Position numbers and translations under genes: made by a program. A stretch of 64,000 bases of DNA from an uncultured Bacillota bacterium (GTDB lineage Bacteria > Bacillota > Clostridia > Peptostreptococcales > Anaerovoracaceae). The stretch is taken from contig CASEFA010000007.1 in NCBI GenBank assembly GCA_949287095.1, forward strand, positions 51,005 to 115,004, read 5' to 3'. Positions 55,384 to 63,899 of this stretch are shown piece by piece (the first letter of the stretch is position 1; every line of letters begins with the position of its first letter). The notes below the pieces were generated by a model, which did not search any database, was not told where the DNA came from, and was given only the letters and a program-made list of their open reading frames with translations.

Positions 55384-56334
55384 CTATATTCTTTCTATCT
55401 CTCTTTTGGCAGCTTCTTCCATCGCAACGCATCGTCTGAATGCCTGCTCCATATCTTTTCCGCAGGCAAGCATGCCATGGTTTGCCATTATGCATCCCGC
55501 ATTATTTCCAAGCGCTCTGACCGTGTTTTCAGTGAGCTCCTTTGAGCCCGGAAGACCCGGTCCGCCCGCTTCCGCAATCTCTCCCATTATCGCTTTAAGT
55601 TCAGGGGCCTCCGTTTTCAGAGGTTTTCTTGCCACCGCAAAAGCCGTGCAGTAATCCGAATGAGTATGAATGACCGCTCCTGCATCAGGGCGTCCCATGT
55701 ATATGGCCGCATGCAGCGGGCTTTCCGACGTGGGTTTAAAAGGCCCTTCATACTTTAGTGTTTCAATTTCCACCTTAACGATATGCTCCGGAGTGATTCT
55801 CATATAATCCATTCCGGACGGGGTAACGAGCATGTATCTCTCATCCAGACGTGCCGAAAGATTACCCCATGTTCCGCGGACAAGACCGGCCTCAAGTACC
55901 TTTCTTCCGTATTCCACCAGTTCGTCTCTGAGTATCAGTTCTCTTTCGGATTCCTGCCTGAATGAATTCTCCGCCGCCGAATAATGCACTATATAATCGG
56001 CTCTCAGCTTTTCCGCATCTGCACGGTTCAGGGGGACTGCGCCTCCGAGAGCCTCAGCTTCAACAGCTGCCCTCATGCATTTTTCCACTACTGCGGCCGC
56101 TATGCCGGCTTCGTACTCACTTCTGCCCGCAGCAAAAAGGACGCCGTCCGGAGTAAAAAAAGCTGCACTCTTTGTCATATTCCGTTCAAGCTGCGAAAGC
56201 CCCCCGGCTTCATCTGTTCTGCACACTTCAGCTCCGACCAGCTGAGCCATGTCTCCCGTCACAGCCGGAAGAATGTCATGGTTTTCGGCGTACTTCCTTA
56301 CTGTATCCGAATCCGATATTTTATTTATTATCAC
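55384..56334 (-). CDS. Class II aldolase/adducin family protein with N-terminal extension
   Basis: 316 residues, about 100 longer than a plain fuculose-phosphate-type aldolase. The C-terminal domain (from about 125) has GTWGNLSARLD, ESPLHAAIYMGRPDAGAVIHTHSDYCTAF (zinc His pair) and NHGMLACG with the third His. The N-terminal 110 residues resemble another half-domain without the metal motif (RADYIVHYSAAENS). GTG start with GGAG upstream. Substrate unknown. It overlaps the upstream SIS/PGI-like gene by 14 bases. Confidence 0.8.
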   Translation of the reverse strand: MIINKISDSDTVRKYAENHDILPAVTGDMAQLVGAEVCRTDEAGGLSQLERNMTKSAAFFTPDGVLFAAGRSEYEAGIAAAVVEKCMRAAVEAEALGGAVPLNRADAEKLRADYIVHYSAAENSFRQESERELILRDELVEYGRKVLEAGLVRGTWGNLSARLDERYMLVTPSGMDYMRITPEHIVKVEIETLKYEGPFKPTSESPLHAAIYMGRPDAGAVIHTHSDYCTAFAVARKPLKTEAPELKAIMGEIAEAGGPGLPGSKELTENTVRALGNNAGCIMANHGMLACGKDMEQAFRRCVAMEEAAKREIERI

Positions 56335-57433
56335 CTTTTTCTCCTCTGAAAAAATCTGCTATTCCTTCTGAAATCTGAATAAATGCCGCAAGCTGTCCTG
56401 CAAAAGACGCATCTCTTTCTCCCATAACTATCTCAAACCCCGGCGTCTCTTCATCCGCATAAAACTTTTTCCGGGACTCTTCATTCAGAAGAAGGTTAAG
56501 GGATCCGTCGGCGTTGCATCCCTGAAACAAAGGCGTCATGAGATCCTCTCCGGGATTTTCCACAGAAATCAGTGTCTCAAGCCCTGCATACGCGCATATT
56601 GCAGAATCCTCCGGAAGCCTGGCTCCCCGTCTGTATCCCGGGTCTTCTCCGAAAGAGCTCATCCACTTGACTGTGCTTTCCAGCTCGCTGTGCCACGTTG
56701 AAAAAACCAGTGGGCGCAGGGCTGAGTCTGCATCGGCTAAGGCTGCCCCGTACTCCCACGCATCCACATCCCATGACGGCGACGAAACAGCGTCGTAAAA
56801 TCCCTCAAGGTACGCCGAAATATCGGCGCCCTTTATCATGAGAGGCAGAATAGCTCCGGTGGAGTTGGCTCCGTAAATATCCGTTCCCTCCTCAAGGGGA
56901 ATCACCTGATACTCGCTTTTTACAGCATCGTTTACAACTGCCTCGCTGTCACGGCCGCAAACCGCATAGATTTTTCCAAATGCCCCTGCCGGCCCCATTT
57001 CCGAAACTATGAACTTTTTCAGAATGGCGAGGGCTCCCAGAAGCTCTACCGGTTCTTTTCCGCAGCACACTGTAACGAGACCCGCCTTTTTCCCCTCAAG
57101 TCTCGTAAAGAGTCTGTCATAGTCTCCAGTAGAAAGAGTATCGCCAAAAACTATGATTTCCGTTCCATCATCATCACCCGGCACGGCTTCCGTTACGGCT
57201 CTGATGGTTTTTGCAAGCCTTCCTGCGGCAAGGATTACCACCGTATCACATTCGGACGACAGTTTTTCCGCAACAGGGGAAAGGGCTTCTGCCGTTTTAT
57301 AATCCGTTCTGGATATGGAAGCCTTTACCCACGGAGCTTCCCAGAGCGCATCCAGGGCGCGGCCTGCTTCTGCAGCCCTCTGTCGTTTCTGACTATCCTC
57401 GATTAAATTTCTTCTGTTGATCTTCAGTTCCAT
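56321..57433 (-). CDS. Phosphoglucose-isomerase-like SIS-fold protein
   Basis: 370 residues from the ATG at 57433 (AGGAG upstream). Resemblance to glucose-6-phosphate isomerase is partial: TVVILAAGRLAKTIRAV, DIYGANSTGAILPLMIKGADISAYLEG and the SIS-like ordering of strands, but the normal PGI catalytic segments are not evident. It may be a divergent sugar-phosphate isomerase acting with the class II aldolase, to which it is translationally coupled; this is inference. Confidence 0.6.
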   Translation of the reverse strand: MELKINRRNLIEDSQKRQRAAEAGRALDALWEAPWVKASISRTDYKTAEALSPVAEKLSSECDTVVILAAGRLAKTIRAVTEAVPGDDDGTEIIVFGDTLSTGDYDRLFTRLEGKKAGLVTVCCGKEPVELLGALAILKKFIVSEMGPAGAFGKIYAVCGRDSEAVVNDAVKSEYQVIPLEEGTDIYGANSTGAILPLMIKGADISAYLEGFYDAVSSPSWDVDAWEYGAALADADSALRPLVFSTWHSELESTVKWMSSFGEDPGYRRGARLPEDSAICAYAGLETLISVENPGEDLMTPLFQGCNADGSLNLLLNEESRKKFYADEETPGFEIVMGERDASFAGQLAAFIQISEGIADFFRGEKGDNK

Positions 57434-57557
57434 TTTTTCTCCTGTAGACAGCAATTTTGCTACTGTCAGTGGTTTGAAAGTATTCTCATTATTCTGTAGC
57501 ATATACATGTGTTTTCGGCAGAACCCGTTCTATACCGCAAAAGAGGAGGGGGCCGGT

Positions 57558-57806
57558 ATGAATGAAGTTCAATTCATGGACCGTGTAGGCGGTAATCTGC
57601 GTCTTCTGAGGCAGATGCACGGGCTCACTCAGCGTGAGCTGGCTGAACGCCTGCAGATATCCAGGTCGACTTATGCGACCATCGAAAAAGGTGAAAAGAC
57701 ACCGTCATTATTTGTAGGTTTCGCTCTGGCTGCAATCTATAACATACCTGTAGAATCACTTTACAAAACAGATCTGAGCGCCGCGATGCGCAAACTTATC
57801 TTATAA
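57558..57806 (+). CDS. XRE-family helix-turn-helix regulator
   Basis: 82 residues. The helix-turn-helix is clear (NLRLLRQMHGLTQRELAERLQISRSTYATIEKGEKTPSL, about residues 12-50); the rest is a short tail. GGAGGG lies 9-10 bases before the ATG. It diverges from the SIS/aldolase pair and may control it. Confidence 0.88.
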   Translation: MNEVQFMDRVGGNLRLLRQMHGLTQRELAERLQISRSTYATIEKGEKTPSLFVGFALAAIYNIPVESLYKTDLSAAMRKLIL

Positions 57807-57822
57807 TCTCGCGGGTTCTGTC

Positions 57823-58908
57823 TTAAACACCGCTGTACACGTTAGCGGCTTCGTCTCCTTTTAGCATTCTCATCGCGCCGTCGGCAAGAGCCTGCATCTC
57901 CTTTTCGCCCGGCATAACAACGATATTTCCAAGATGCCCCGCGTATTTCTTTATCATATCCGTAAGCATTTTCGAATGAGCTATTCCGCCCGTGATTATT
58001 ATCGCATCCACATGCCCCTCAAGTGCCACTGAAAGGCCCGCTATGGACTTTGCAACCTGATAAGCCATGGCTTCGTATACTACGGCTGCCTTTTCGTCTC
58101 CGGCTTCGATTCTCTTTTCCACCTCGATGCAGTCTTTGGTGCCGAGGTAGGAATACATTCCGCCTTTTCCGCTTATGAGTCTGTCCATATCCTCGGAAGT
58201 GTGCTTTCCGTCAAAGCAGAGGTTCTTGAAGAGAATCAGGGGAACTCCTCCCGACCTTTCCGGAGCCATCGGGCCGTCATCGTAACCGGCGGTATCTACT
58301 ACCTTGCCGTGTTTCTGAGCATTGGCCGTGATTCCTCCGCCCAAGTGACATACGATAAGATCCAGGTCATTATAGTCCCTTCCTGTCTGCTTTGCGTAAT
58401 CCATCGCCATGGCTCTGGAGTTGAGAAGGTGTATCGCTCCGTACTTTTCCACTTCCGCTATTCCCGTAATCTTCGCAACCTCTGTCAGGTCGCAGCCCAT
58501 AGGGGAGTCGTATATGTACGAAGGTATTCCAAGCTCTTCTGCGATATCGTAGGCAAGAATCGCTCCCAGGCTGGATGCGTGAGCAGGAAGCTCGGGGCTT
58601 GCCATTCTCTCGCAGAGTGTTTTGTTCACCAGATATCCGCCCGAAGAAAGTTCAAAAGCCATTCCCCCTCTTCCGACTACCGCTGAAAGCCGCGACTTGT
58701 CGTATCCGTGTTCTCTCAGGTAATCTTCCAGCATCCCTCTTCTGTAGTCCTCCTGGCTTGCGATTGTCGGGAAGGACAGAATCTTCTCCTCGTCGTGAAC
58801 TATGGTGGTTTCAAAGAGCTTCTTCGTGTTGTTTTCGGTAAACACCGCAATCTTCGTAGTGGTGGAACCCGGATTTATAACCAGGATATCCTTTACTTCA
58901 ATGCTCAT
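57823..58908 (-). CDS. buk: Butyrate kinase
   Basis: 361 residues of the acetate kinase superfamily. VINPGSTTTKIAVF is the phosphate-binding loop at the N-terminus; GRGGMAFELSSGGYLVNK and DLIVCHLGGGI (near 210) are typical of butyrate kinase. It makes ATP from butyryl phosphate. The start at 58908 has AAGGAG upstream. No ptb gene adjoins, which is unusual; ptb and buk are normally adjacent. Branched-chain acyl substrates are also possible. Confidence 0.9.
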   Translation of the reverse strand: MSIEVKDILVINPGSTTTKIAVFTENNTKKLFETTIVHDEEKILSFPTIASQEDYRRGMLEDYLREHGYDKSRLSAVVGRGGMAFELSSGGYLVNKTLCERMASPELPAHASSLGAILAYDIAEELGIPSYIYDSPMGCDLTEVAKITGIAEVEKYGAIHLLNSRAMAMDYAKQTGRDYNDLDLIVCHLGGGITANAQKHGKVVDTAGYDDGPMAPERSGGVPLILFKNLCFDGKHTSEDMDRLISGKGGMYSYLGTKDCIEVEKRIEAGDEKAAVVYEAMAYQVAKSIAGLSVALEGHVDAIIITGGIAHSKMLTDMIKKYAGHLGNIVVMPGEKEMQALADGAMRMLKGDEAANVYSGV

Positions 58909-58922
58909 CTTCAATCAACTCC

Positions 58923-59750
58923 TTATCTTAACAGCTTTATCTCCCGGGCATAGCCGGAAAGGTCCTCCTGAGGCGTCTCCAGTATGCACGGCAGGTCTTC
59001 GAGTCTCGGGTCGTGAACGACTTTTCTTATTGTCTCAAGCCCCAGCCAGCCTTCGCCGATTTTCGCGTGGCGGTCCTTATGCGCTCCCGCAGGGTTCAGG
59101 CTGTCGTTTATGTGCAGTGCCTTAAGCTTTTCAAGGCCTATGATCGCATCAAAATCTTCAAGGACTCTGTCAAGGTTGTCCTTTATCTCATATCCTGCAT
59201 CGCTTACGTGGCAGGTATCGAGGCATACTCCAATCTGATTCTTCAGAACCACTCTGTCTATTATGGCCGCAATCTCCTCAAAGCTTCCGCCTATTTCACT
59301 TCCCTTGCCGGCCATGGTTTCAAGAAGCACCGTGGTGGACTGATCCGGATTCATAACTTCATTAAGCATATCCGCTATGAGCTCGATTCCCTTTTCCGCT
59401 CCCAGTCCCGTGTGGCTTCCCGGGTGGAAATTGTAATAATTCCCCGGCAGGTACTCCATTTTATCAAGGTCTTCCGCCATTGCCGTCTTTGCGAACTCCC
59501 GTACCCTGGGATTCGACGAGCACGGGTTTAAAGTGTACGGAGCATGGGCAACCAGCGGTCCGAAGTCGTTTTCACGCATCAGCTTTATGAGAGCTCTCGC
59601 ATCGTCCGGGTCTGCAGGCTTTGACGCGCCTCCACGGGGATTTCTCGTAAAGAACGCGAAGGTGTCCGCCCCTATGGAGAGCGCCGTTTTTCCCATGGCC
59701 TCAAAGCCTCCCGACGACGAGAGGTGACAGCCTATATAACGCCTAATCAT
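58923..59750 (-). CDS. nfo: Endonuclease IV (deoxyribonuclease IV)
   Basis: 275 residues. The trinuclear zinc site is complete as far as can be read: VAHAPYTLN, NFHPGSHTG, LLETMAGKG, CLDTCHVSDAG, LHINDSLNPAGAHKDRHAKIGEG and CILETP. It cuts DNA 5' to abasic sites in base excision repair. The start at 59750 lies 8 bases inside the preceding stop region; no strong ribosome site, so translation is probably coupled. Confidence 0.95.
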   Translation of the reverse strand: MIRRYIGCHLSSSGGFEAMGKTALSIGADTFAFFTRNPRGGASKPADPDDARALIKLMRENDFGPLVAHAPYTLNPCSSNPRVREFAKTAMAEDLDKMEYLPGNYYNFHPGSHTGLGAEKGIELIADMLNEVMNPDQSTTVLLETMAGKGSEIGGSFEEIAAIIDRVVLKNQIGVCLDTCHVSDAGYEIKDNLDRVLEDFDAIIGLEKLKALHINDSLNPAGAHKDRHAKIGEGWLGLETIRKVVHDPRLEDLPCILETPQEDLSGYAREIKLLR

Positions 59751-60327
59751 TTTTCGGACTCGGCAGAGCGTGCTCATATCGGCTGTCTACGCCGAAGTAT
59801 TCCTCCAGAGTAAGCCAGTCTCCGCCGTTGTACATCTTCTCGGCAAGCTCCCTGCCGACAAATCTCATGTGCCACGGCTCATATTTATATCCCGTGATAT
59901 CGTTCTTTCCCTTAGGGAATCGCAGGATAAATCCGTATTTCCAGCAGTTGTCGTTGACCCATTTGCCTTCTTCCGTGTCCGCAAACTCATCGCTTATGGT
60001 GTTAAGGTCGAATGCCAGTCCGCTCTGGTGCTCCGAGTGTCCGGGTCTTGCGGAATATGTATCGGCAACGTCTCTGCCGTCCTCTTCAACATATTCATTG
60101 TAAATCTTATTCTGATAGTCGTAGGATCTGAAACCGCTGGAATTGTATAAATCAAGGCCAAGCTTTTCCCCGTCGGCCTTCATTTCCTCGAAAGCCTTTT
60201 CCGTCTCCGGCGTAAGTCCATCTCCAAACTCCGGCGAAAGTGGATAAGTCTTATTGACCATCAAAACTCCATCGATGTAATATGCCCCTTTTCCCTCTGT
60301 TACTGTAAATCCTTTTTCAGTTTTCAT
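59743..60327 (-). CDS. VanY-type (M15) D-Ala-D-Ala carboxypeptidase domain protein without signal peptide
   Basis: 194 residues. Zinc motifs SEHQSGLAFD and EPWHMRFVG are intact, as is the substrate-side SGFRSYDYQNKIYNEYV. There is no N-terminal signal sequence or membrane helix (it begins MKTEKGFTVTEG), so it would stay in the cytoplasm unless exported unconventionally. Two bases separate it from dacA. It may act on recycled peptides. Confidence 0.88.
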   Translation of the reverse strand: MKTEKGFTVTEGKGAYYIDGVLMVNKTYPLSPEFGDGLTPETEKAFEEMKADGEKLGLDLYNSSGFRSYDYQNKIYNEYVEEDGRDVADTYSARPGHSEHQSGLAFDLNTISDEFADTEEGKWVNDNCWKYGFILRFPKGKNDITGYKYEPWHMRFVGRELAEKMYNGGDWLTLEEYFGVDSRYEHALPSPKND

Positions 60328-60329
60328 GA

Positions 60330-61382
60330 TTATCTTGTCTCCTTCTCTTCGGTCTTTTTCTTTTTCCCTTTAATTTTGACTGCGGCCACATAGACAGCTA
60401 TGCCTGCAATCACCGCTGCGGCTGCAATATATATCCAGGTATAATCCGCAGGCGGCTCAAAGTCGTCGGTAAGCCTGTACAGAGAAATTGTATCCACGAA
60501 ATCGCCCTGGATAATTCTCTCTTCATCATAAGGCAGCTCTTCCCCGCCCATGACTACCGATATAAACTGATACCCGTCTTTCTCCAGGCATCCTGTAAAG
60601 TTATATCCCGACGCCGGAATCCATCCCGTCTTCACTCCCGTCATGTACTGTGAGTACGGGCTTTCGTATCTGTCGTCAGGGAACATCACGTAGTTGGTGG
60701 TGTAGTAGTCGTATCCTTCATCTCTCACATTTGACGGCGGAATCGTGCCGCTTTCGTGGGATACGGCCTCTCTGAATGCGTCAAATGTCATGGCGTATTC
60801 CGCAATCTTCACCATGTCCCTTGCAGTGATTTTGTTGGAAGAGGATATTCCCGTAGGATCCATGTACGACGTGTTTTCACACCCGAGCTCCTTAGCCTTC
60901 TCGTTCATCATGTCGACAAAAGCGTGAAAGTCTCCGTCGCCGAGTTCAAAGGCAAAAGACGTTGCCGCTTCGTTTGCAGAACAAACCAGCATGTACTGCA
61001 TGCAGTCCTTATATGATATTTCTTCTCCTGCCTCCAGATGATACGTAGGCGTCATAGAGCTGCAGTAATATGAACTTACCGCATCCTCGCTTACCGTCAG
61101 GGTTCCTTCCAGCTCAGGATTCTCCTCCAGAACGATAATCGCCGTCATGACCTTCGTCATGCTCGCCGGCGCCCTCACTTCATCGGCATTTTCCTCAAAC
61201 AGAACTGTTCCTGTAGTTGTTTCGTACAGTATTCCCGCAGCAGAATTGGGAATTCCCGGTTCCTGTTCCATAGGGTCCGGCGTGCCGGCGCTTTCTTCTG
61301 CAAATACCGCAGGCGCAGCAGCCGATGACAAAACAAGCACCAGAGCCGCAACAAGCCCTGCCATACGTTTTAGTCTCCTCAT
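60330..61382 (-). CDS. dacA: D-alanyl-D-alanine carboxypeptidase (S11, DacA-like)
   Basis: 350 residues. A cleavable signal peptide is at residues 1-28 (LVAALVLVLSSAAAPAVFA). The active-site motifs are SMTK (PASMTKVMTAII), SAN (CSANEAATSF) and KTG (GVKTGWIPASG). A C-terminal membrane segment (YTWIYIAAAAVIAGIAVYVAAV) and a basic tail anchor it outside the cell. It trims peptidoglycan stem peptides. AGGAGG about 12 bases before the ATG. Confidence 0.93.
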   Translation of the reverse strand: MRRLKRMAGLVAALVLVLSSAAAPAVFAEESAGTPDPMEQEPGIPNSAAGILYETTTGTVLFEENADEVRAPASMTKVMTAIIVLEENPELEGTLTVSEDAVSSYYCSSMTPTYHLEAGEEISYKDCMQYMLVCSANEAATSFAFELGDGDFHAFVDMMNEKAKELGCENTSYMDPTGISSSNKITARDMVKIAEYAMTFDAFREAVSHESGTIPPSNVRDEGYDYYTTNYVMFPDDRYESPYSQYMTGVKTGWIPASGYNFTGCLEKDGYQFISVVMGGEELPYDEERIIQGDFVDTISLYRLTDDFEPPADYTWIYIAAAAVIAGIAVYVAAVKIKGKKKKTEEKETR

Positions 61383-61992
61383 TTTCTCGTCATTCCTCCT
61401 GAATCGTCACAGTTTATGCCGGCATGAATCAACCGGCAGACATAATTTTTATCTAATGATAGAGTATCACTGTCCGGGTGAAAAATCAAAGGTTATATGT
61501 ATACCGGACGGGTTCCGGGCAAAGAATATATTTAACTGATGCGAGAACATGTCTCAACTCATTCCGATTGGGTACAGAAAGAGTTCATATCCCTCTGCTT
61601 ACATCCTTCAATCAGTCCGGCATATCTTGTATCTTGTGGGATTGTTGGCTTGTGGACTTGTGGGCCGAAAAAGCTGAAAACAACAGTTGCGGCCGACGAA
61701 ATCTGTGCCACTTCGAGTTGGAATCAGAGATGTGGCCGAGAAAACAGCCGTTACGGCCCTGACAGAGGGGCGAAAATCTTGGCCACATGTTGAAATTTTG
61801 GCGATTTTGCAGTAAAATCTGTGGGCCGCGAACCGGGAAACAGGAGTAGGCGGCCCAGCTGCGTGCCTGCCCCGCCGCCCACGGTTTAAGAAACCGGATA
61901 CGATAATAGTAGAAATTTTAATGGAAAAAGAGCAGGGAATGGTAGAGTATCGGCATCAGATATATTATAATTAAAAAAAGGAGGGTAGGAAA
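61383..61992. other. Intergenic region upstream of dacA holding array element G
   Basis: About 610 bp without a supported gene; includes the dacA leader on the left (no convincing promoter pair) and array G at 61661-61857. Confidence 0.5.
61661..61857. repeat. Inverted half-site array, element G (words TGGGC/GCCGA/GCCCA; tentative)
   Basis: Half-sites: TGGGC 61661-65, GCCGA 61692-96, TGTGC 61704-08, GCCGA 61735-39, TTGGC 61779-83, GCAGT 61809-13, TGGGC 61822-26, GCCCA 61853-57. Spacers are 26, 7, 26, 39, 25, 8 and 26 bp. The outline matches elements A and B including the 39-bp centre, but the words are less uniform and two half-sites are poor. Fit was made after knowing the pattern, so it is weaker evidence than B and D. 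Confidence 0.5.
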
Positions 61993-62142
61993 ATGTGGCA
62001 TAATAAAAGAGCTCCTGGAACTCTTAACAGCAACCGCAAATTTGGCAACAGCCCTGCTGATTATGAGAAACTCAAGGAAGGATTGAGGGCGAAAGCCCTC
62101 CCCCTTCCGGGGAGCTCATCTACATTATACGCTCACATTTAA
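61993..62142 (+). CDS. Small hypothetical protein
   Basis: A 49-residue frame (MWHNKRAPGTLNSNRKFG start) with an excellent ribosome site GGAGGG and good spacing. Basic N-terminal half; no family known. The local -10-like TATAAT lies just upstream, with no clear -35. The frame may be a fragment of a larger displaced gene. It is followed closely by the AbrB-like gene. Confidence 0.45.
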   Translation: MWHNKRAPGTLNSNRKFGNSPADYEKLKEGLRAKALPLPGSSSTLYAHI

Positions 62143-62229
62143 AGCTATGCAAGTTATTATTTGGACAATGCGAATAGCAGCATTCATTCTATCTATAGTC
62201 GCATTAGCGGCAGTAATTCGGAGGAAATA

Positions 62230-62409
62230 ATGGAAACCGTAAAAAGAAATGTCATGATGAACAAGGCGGGAGGCAACGCAAGTAAAAATGCTCTGACTTA
62301 CAGGATAAGCCTCCCCGCCGGAGCCATTAAGGCACTGGGAATAACCCCAGAAGACAGAAGCGTAATTCTAAGTTATGACAATGAGAAAATCGTTATAGTA
62401 AAAGAGTGA
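62230..62409 (+). CDS. AbrB/SpoVT-like swapped-hairpin DNA-binding protein
   Basis: 59 residues from the ATG at 62230, with GGAGG 4-8 bases upstream. The segment TYRISLPAGAIKALGITPEDRSVILSYDNEKIVIVKE is the usual MazE/AbrB pattern of antitoxin-like and transition-state regulators. No toxin gene follows. It may be a solitary regulator or an orphan antitoxin. Confidence 0.75.
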   Translation: METVKRNVMMNKAGGNASKNALTYRISLPAGAIKALGITPEDRSVILSYDNEKIVIVKE

Positions 62410-62707
62410 AGGCAAAGCACGTAAGCACAGATACGGTAACGCACAATACATTATCTTATCCCGCAGACACATAGCCAATATGACCGTTTACGCTTATTCT
62501 CCCGGAAGAAAATTCCGCTACAAACAGCATCACTCCATTCGCGGTATAACAAACCATCCCCGCGTGAAAGCGAAGTGCTCATAAGACAGTTAACAGCCAC
62601 AATAGGTTGAACCGCTGTGTCTGTTCTTGTATTTTATCCCGTTATGTGATAAGGTGGAACCGAACACACCTGCAAATTGGAATTTGTAAAGGAGTGAAAT
62701 TGTCGTT
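62410..62707. other. Gene-poor region before the nitrilase gene
   Basis: Nearly 300 bp with no supported gene. A short frame starting at about 62479 (35 codons) has no ribosome site. TTGTAT near 62630 with a weak -10 might drive the nitrilase gene. Confidence 0.4.
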
Positions 62708-63628
62708 ATGAAGGATATCAAAACCACTTGTAAAATCGCACTAGTACAGGCAGAGCCTGTTATGTTCAGCAAAAGCGCATCACTTAAAAAGGCACTTCAA
62801 TATATTTGTGAAGCAGCAAGCCAAAAACCGGATTTAATTGTTTTCCCGGAACTGTTTATTCCGGGATATCCTGTTGGAATGAATTTCGGTTTTAGCATGG
62901 GAAAACGAAGCGATGAGGGACGAAAAGACTGGAAACGATACTACGATGCCTCTGTTGTTGCCGGAGATTCGGAGTTCCAACAACTCGCAGAGGCAGCCAA
63001 AAAAGCGGAGGCATACATCAGCCTTGGATTTTCCGAGCGAGACGCTGTTAGTGGAACGCTCTACAACAGCAATGTCATTTTTGAACCGAACGGGTCATAT
63101 AAGGTACACAGAAAGTTGAAGCCCACAGGCTCTGAGCGTGTTGTATGGGGAGATGCGAATAAGGATTATTTCCCTGTTACTGAAACACCGTGGGGACCAA
63201 TCGGCAGCATGATCTGTTGGGAAAGCTATATGCCGCTTGCTCGGGTAGCGCTCTATCAAAAGGGAATCACCATTTATATTTCGCCAAACACCAATGACAA
63301 TCCAGAATGGCAAGCCACTATTCAGCACATTGCAATCGAGGGGAAATGTTTCTTTGTAAATGCTGATATGATTATCAGACGCAGTTCGTATCCTTCTGAC
63401 TTGTGTGAGCGCAATATCGTATCGGAACTTCCGGAATTTGTGTGCAGAGGCGGAAGCTGCATCATTGATCCGTATGGTCATTATTTGACAAAGCCGGTTT
63501 GGGATGAAGAAACCATCATCTATGCAGAGCTCGATATGAGCCTGCCTGCCGCCTGTAAGATGGAGCATGATGCGATTGGACATTATGCACGTCCGGATAT
63601 CCTTGAACTTAAAGTCAACGAAAAATAA
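62708..63628 (+). CDS. Nitrilase-superfamily carbon-nitrogen hydrolase
   Basis: 306 residues. The catalytic triad is visible: Glu48 (FPELFIPGYP), Lys136 (HRKLKPTGSERVVW) and Cys170 (MICWESYMPLARV). The Cys-Trp-Glu-Ser/Asn arrangement and HRKLKPT fit true nitrilases or cyanide/nitrile hydrolases of branch 1. The gene is visibly more AT-rich than its neighbours, with A/T-ending codons, suggesting transfer. AAGGAG is 13 bases from the ATG, a long spacing. Confidence 0.85.
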   Translation: MKDIKTTCKIALVQAEPVMFSKSASLKKALQYICEAASQKPDLIVFPELFIPGYPVGMNFGFSMGKRSDEGRKDWKRYYDASVVAGDSEFQQLAEAAKKAEAYISLGFSERDAVSGTLYNSNVIFEPNGSYKVHRKLKPTGSERVVWGDANKDYFPVTETPWGPIGSMICWESYMPLARVALYQKGITIYISPNTNDNPEWQATIQHIAIEGKCFFVNADMIIRRSSYPSDLCERNIVSELPEFVCRGGSCIIDPYGHYLTKPVWDEETIIYAELDMSLPAACKMEHDAIGHYARPDILELKVNEK

Positions 63629-63721
63629 TAGTCTGTTGGCTCATCAACTTCCGATTTGTCGAACAGATACAAGGGCGCACTTCTATACGGGTAATCCCCG
63701 TATGTGCGCTCTGTGAGACGG

Positions 63722-63756
63722 AACACCCCGGACACCTGAATGTCCGGGGTGTTTTG
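63722..63756 (+). terminator. Intrinsic terminator downstream of the nitrilase gene
   Basis: A 13-bp perfect stem, AACACCCCGGACA (63722-63734) with its complement (63741-63753), followed by T. Confidence 0.85.
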
Positions 63757-63876
63757 CGTCGCTGCGTTCCGAACAAGGAATTGTATCCCTTGCGCCGCTT
63801 TGCAGCTATCCTCCTAAGGCAAAAGGCGTGACTTTCTTCGTAGCACACTTTTTGCATATTTTACTGTCTTATGGCT

Positions 63877-63899
63877 CCCTGCGAAAACGCGGGGTTTTT
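63877..63899 (+). terminator. Second terminator-like hairpin
   Basis: CCCTGCG (63877-63883), AAAA loop, CGCGGGG (63888-63894), TTTTT. Confidence 0.75.
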
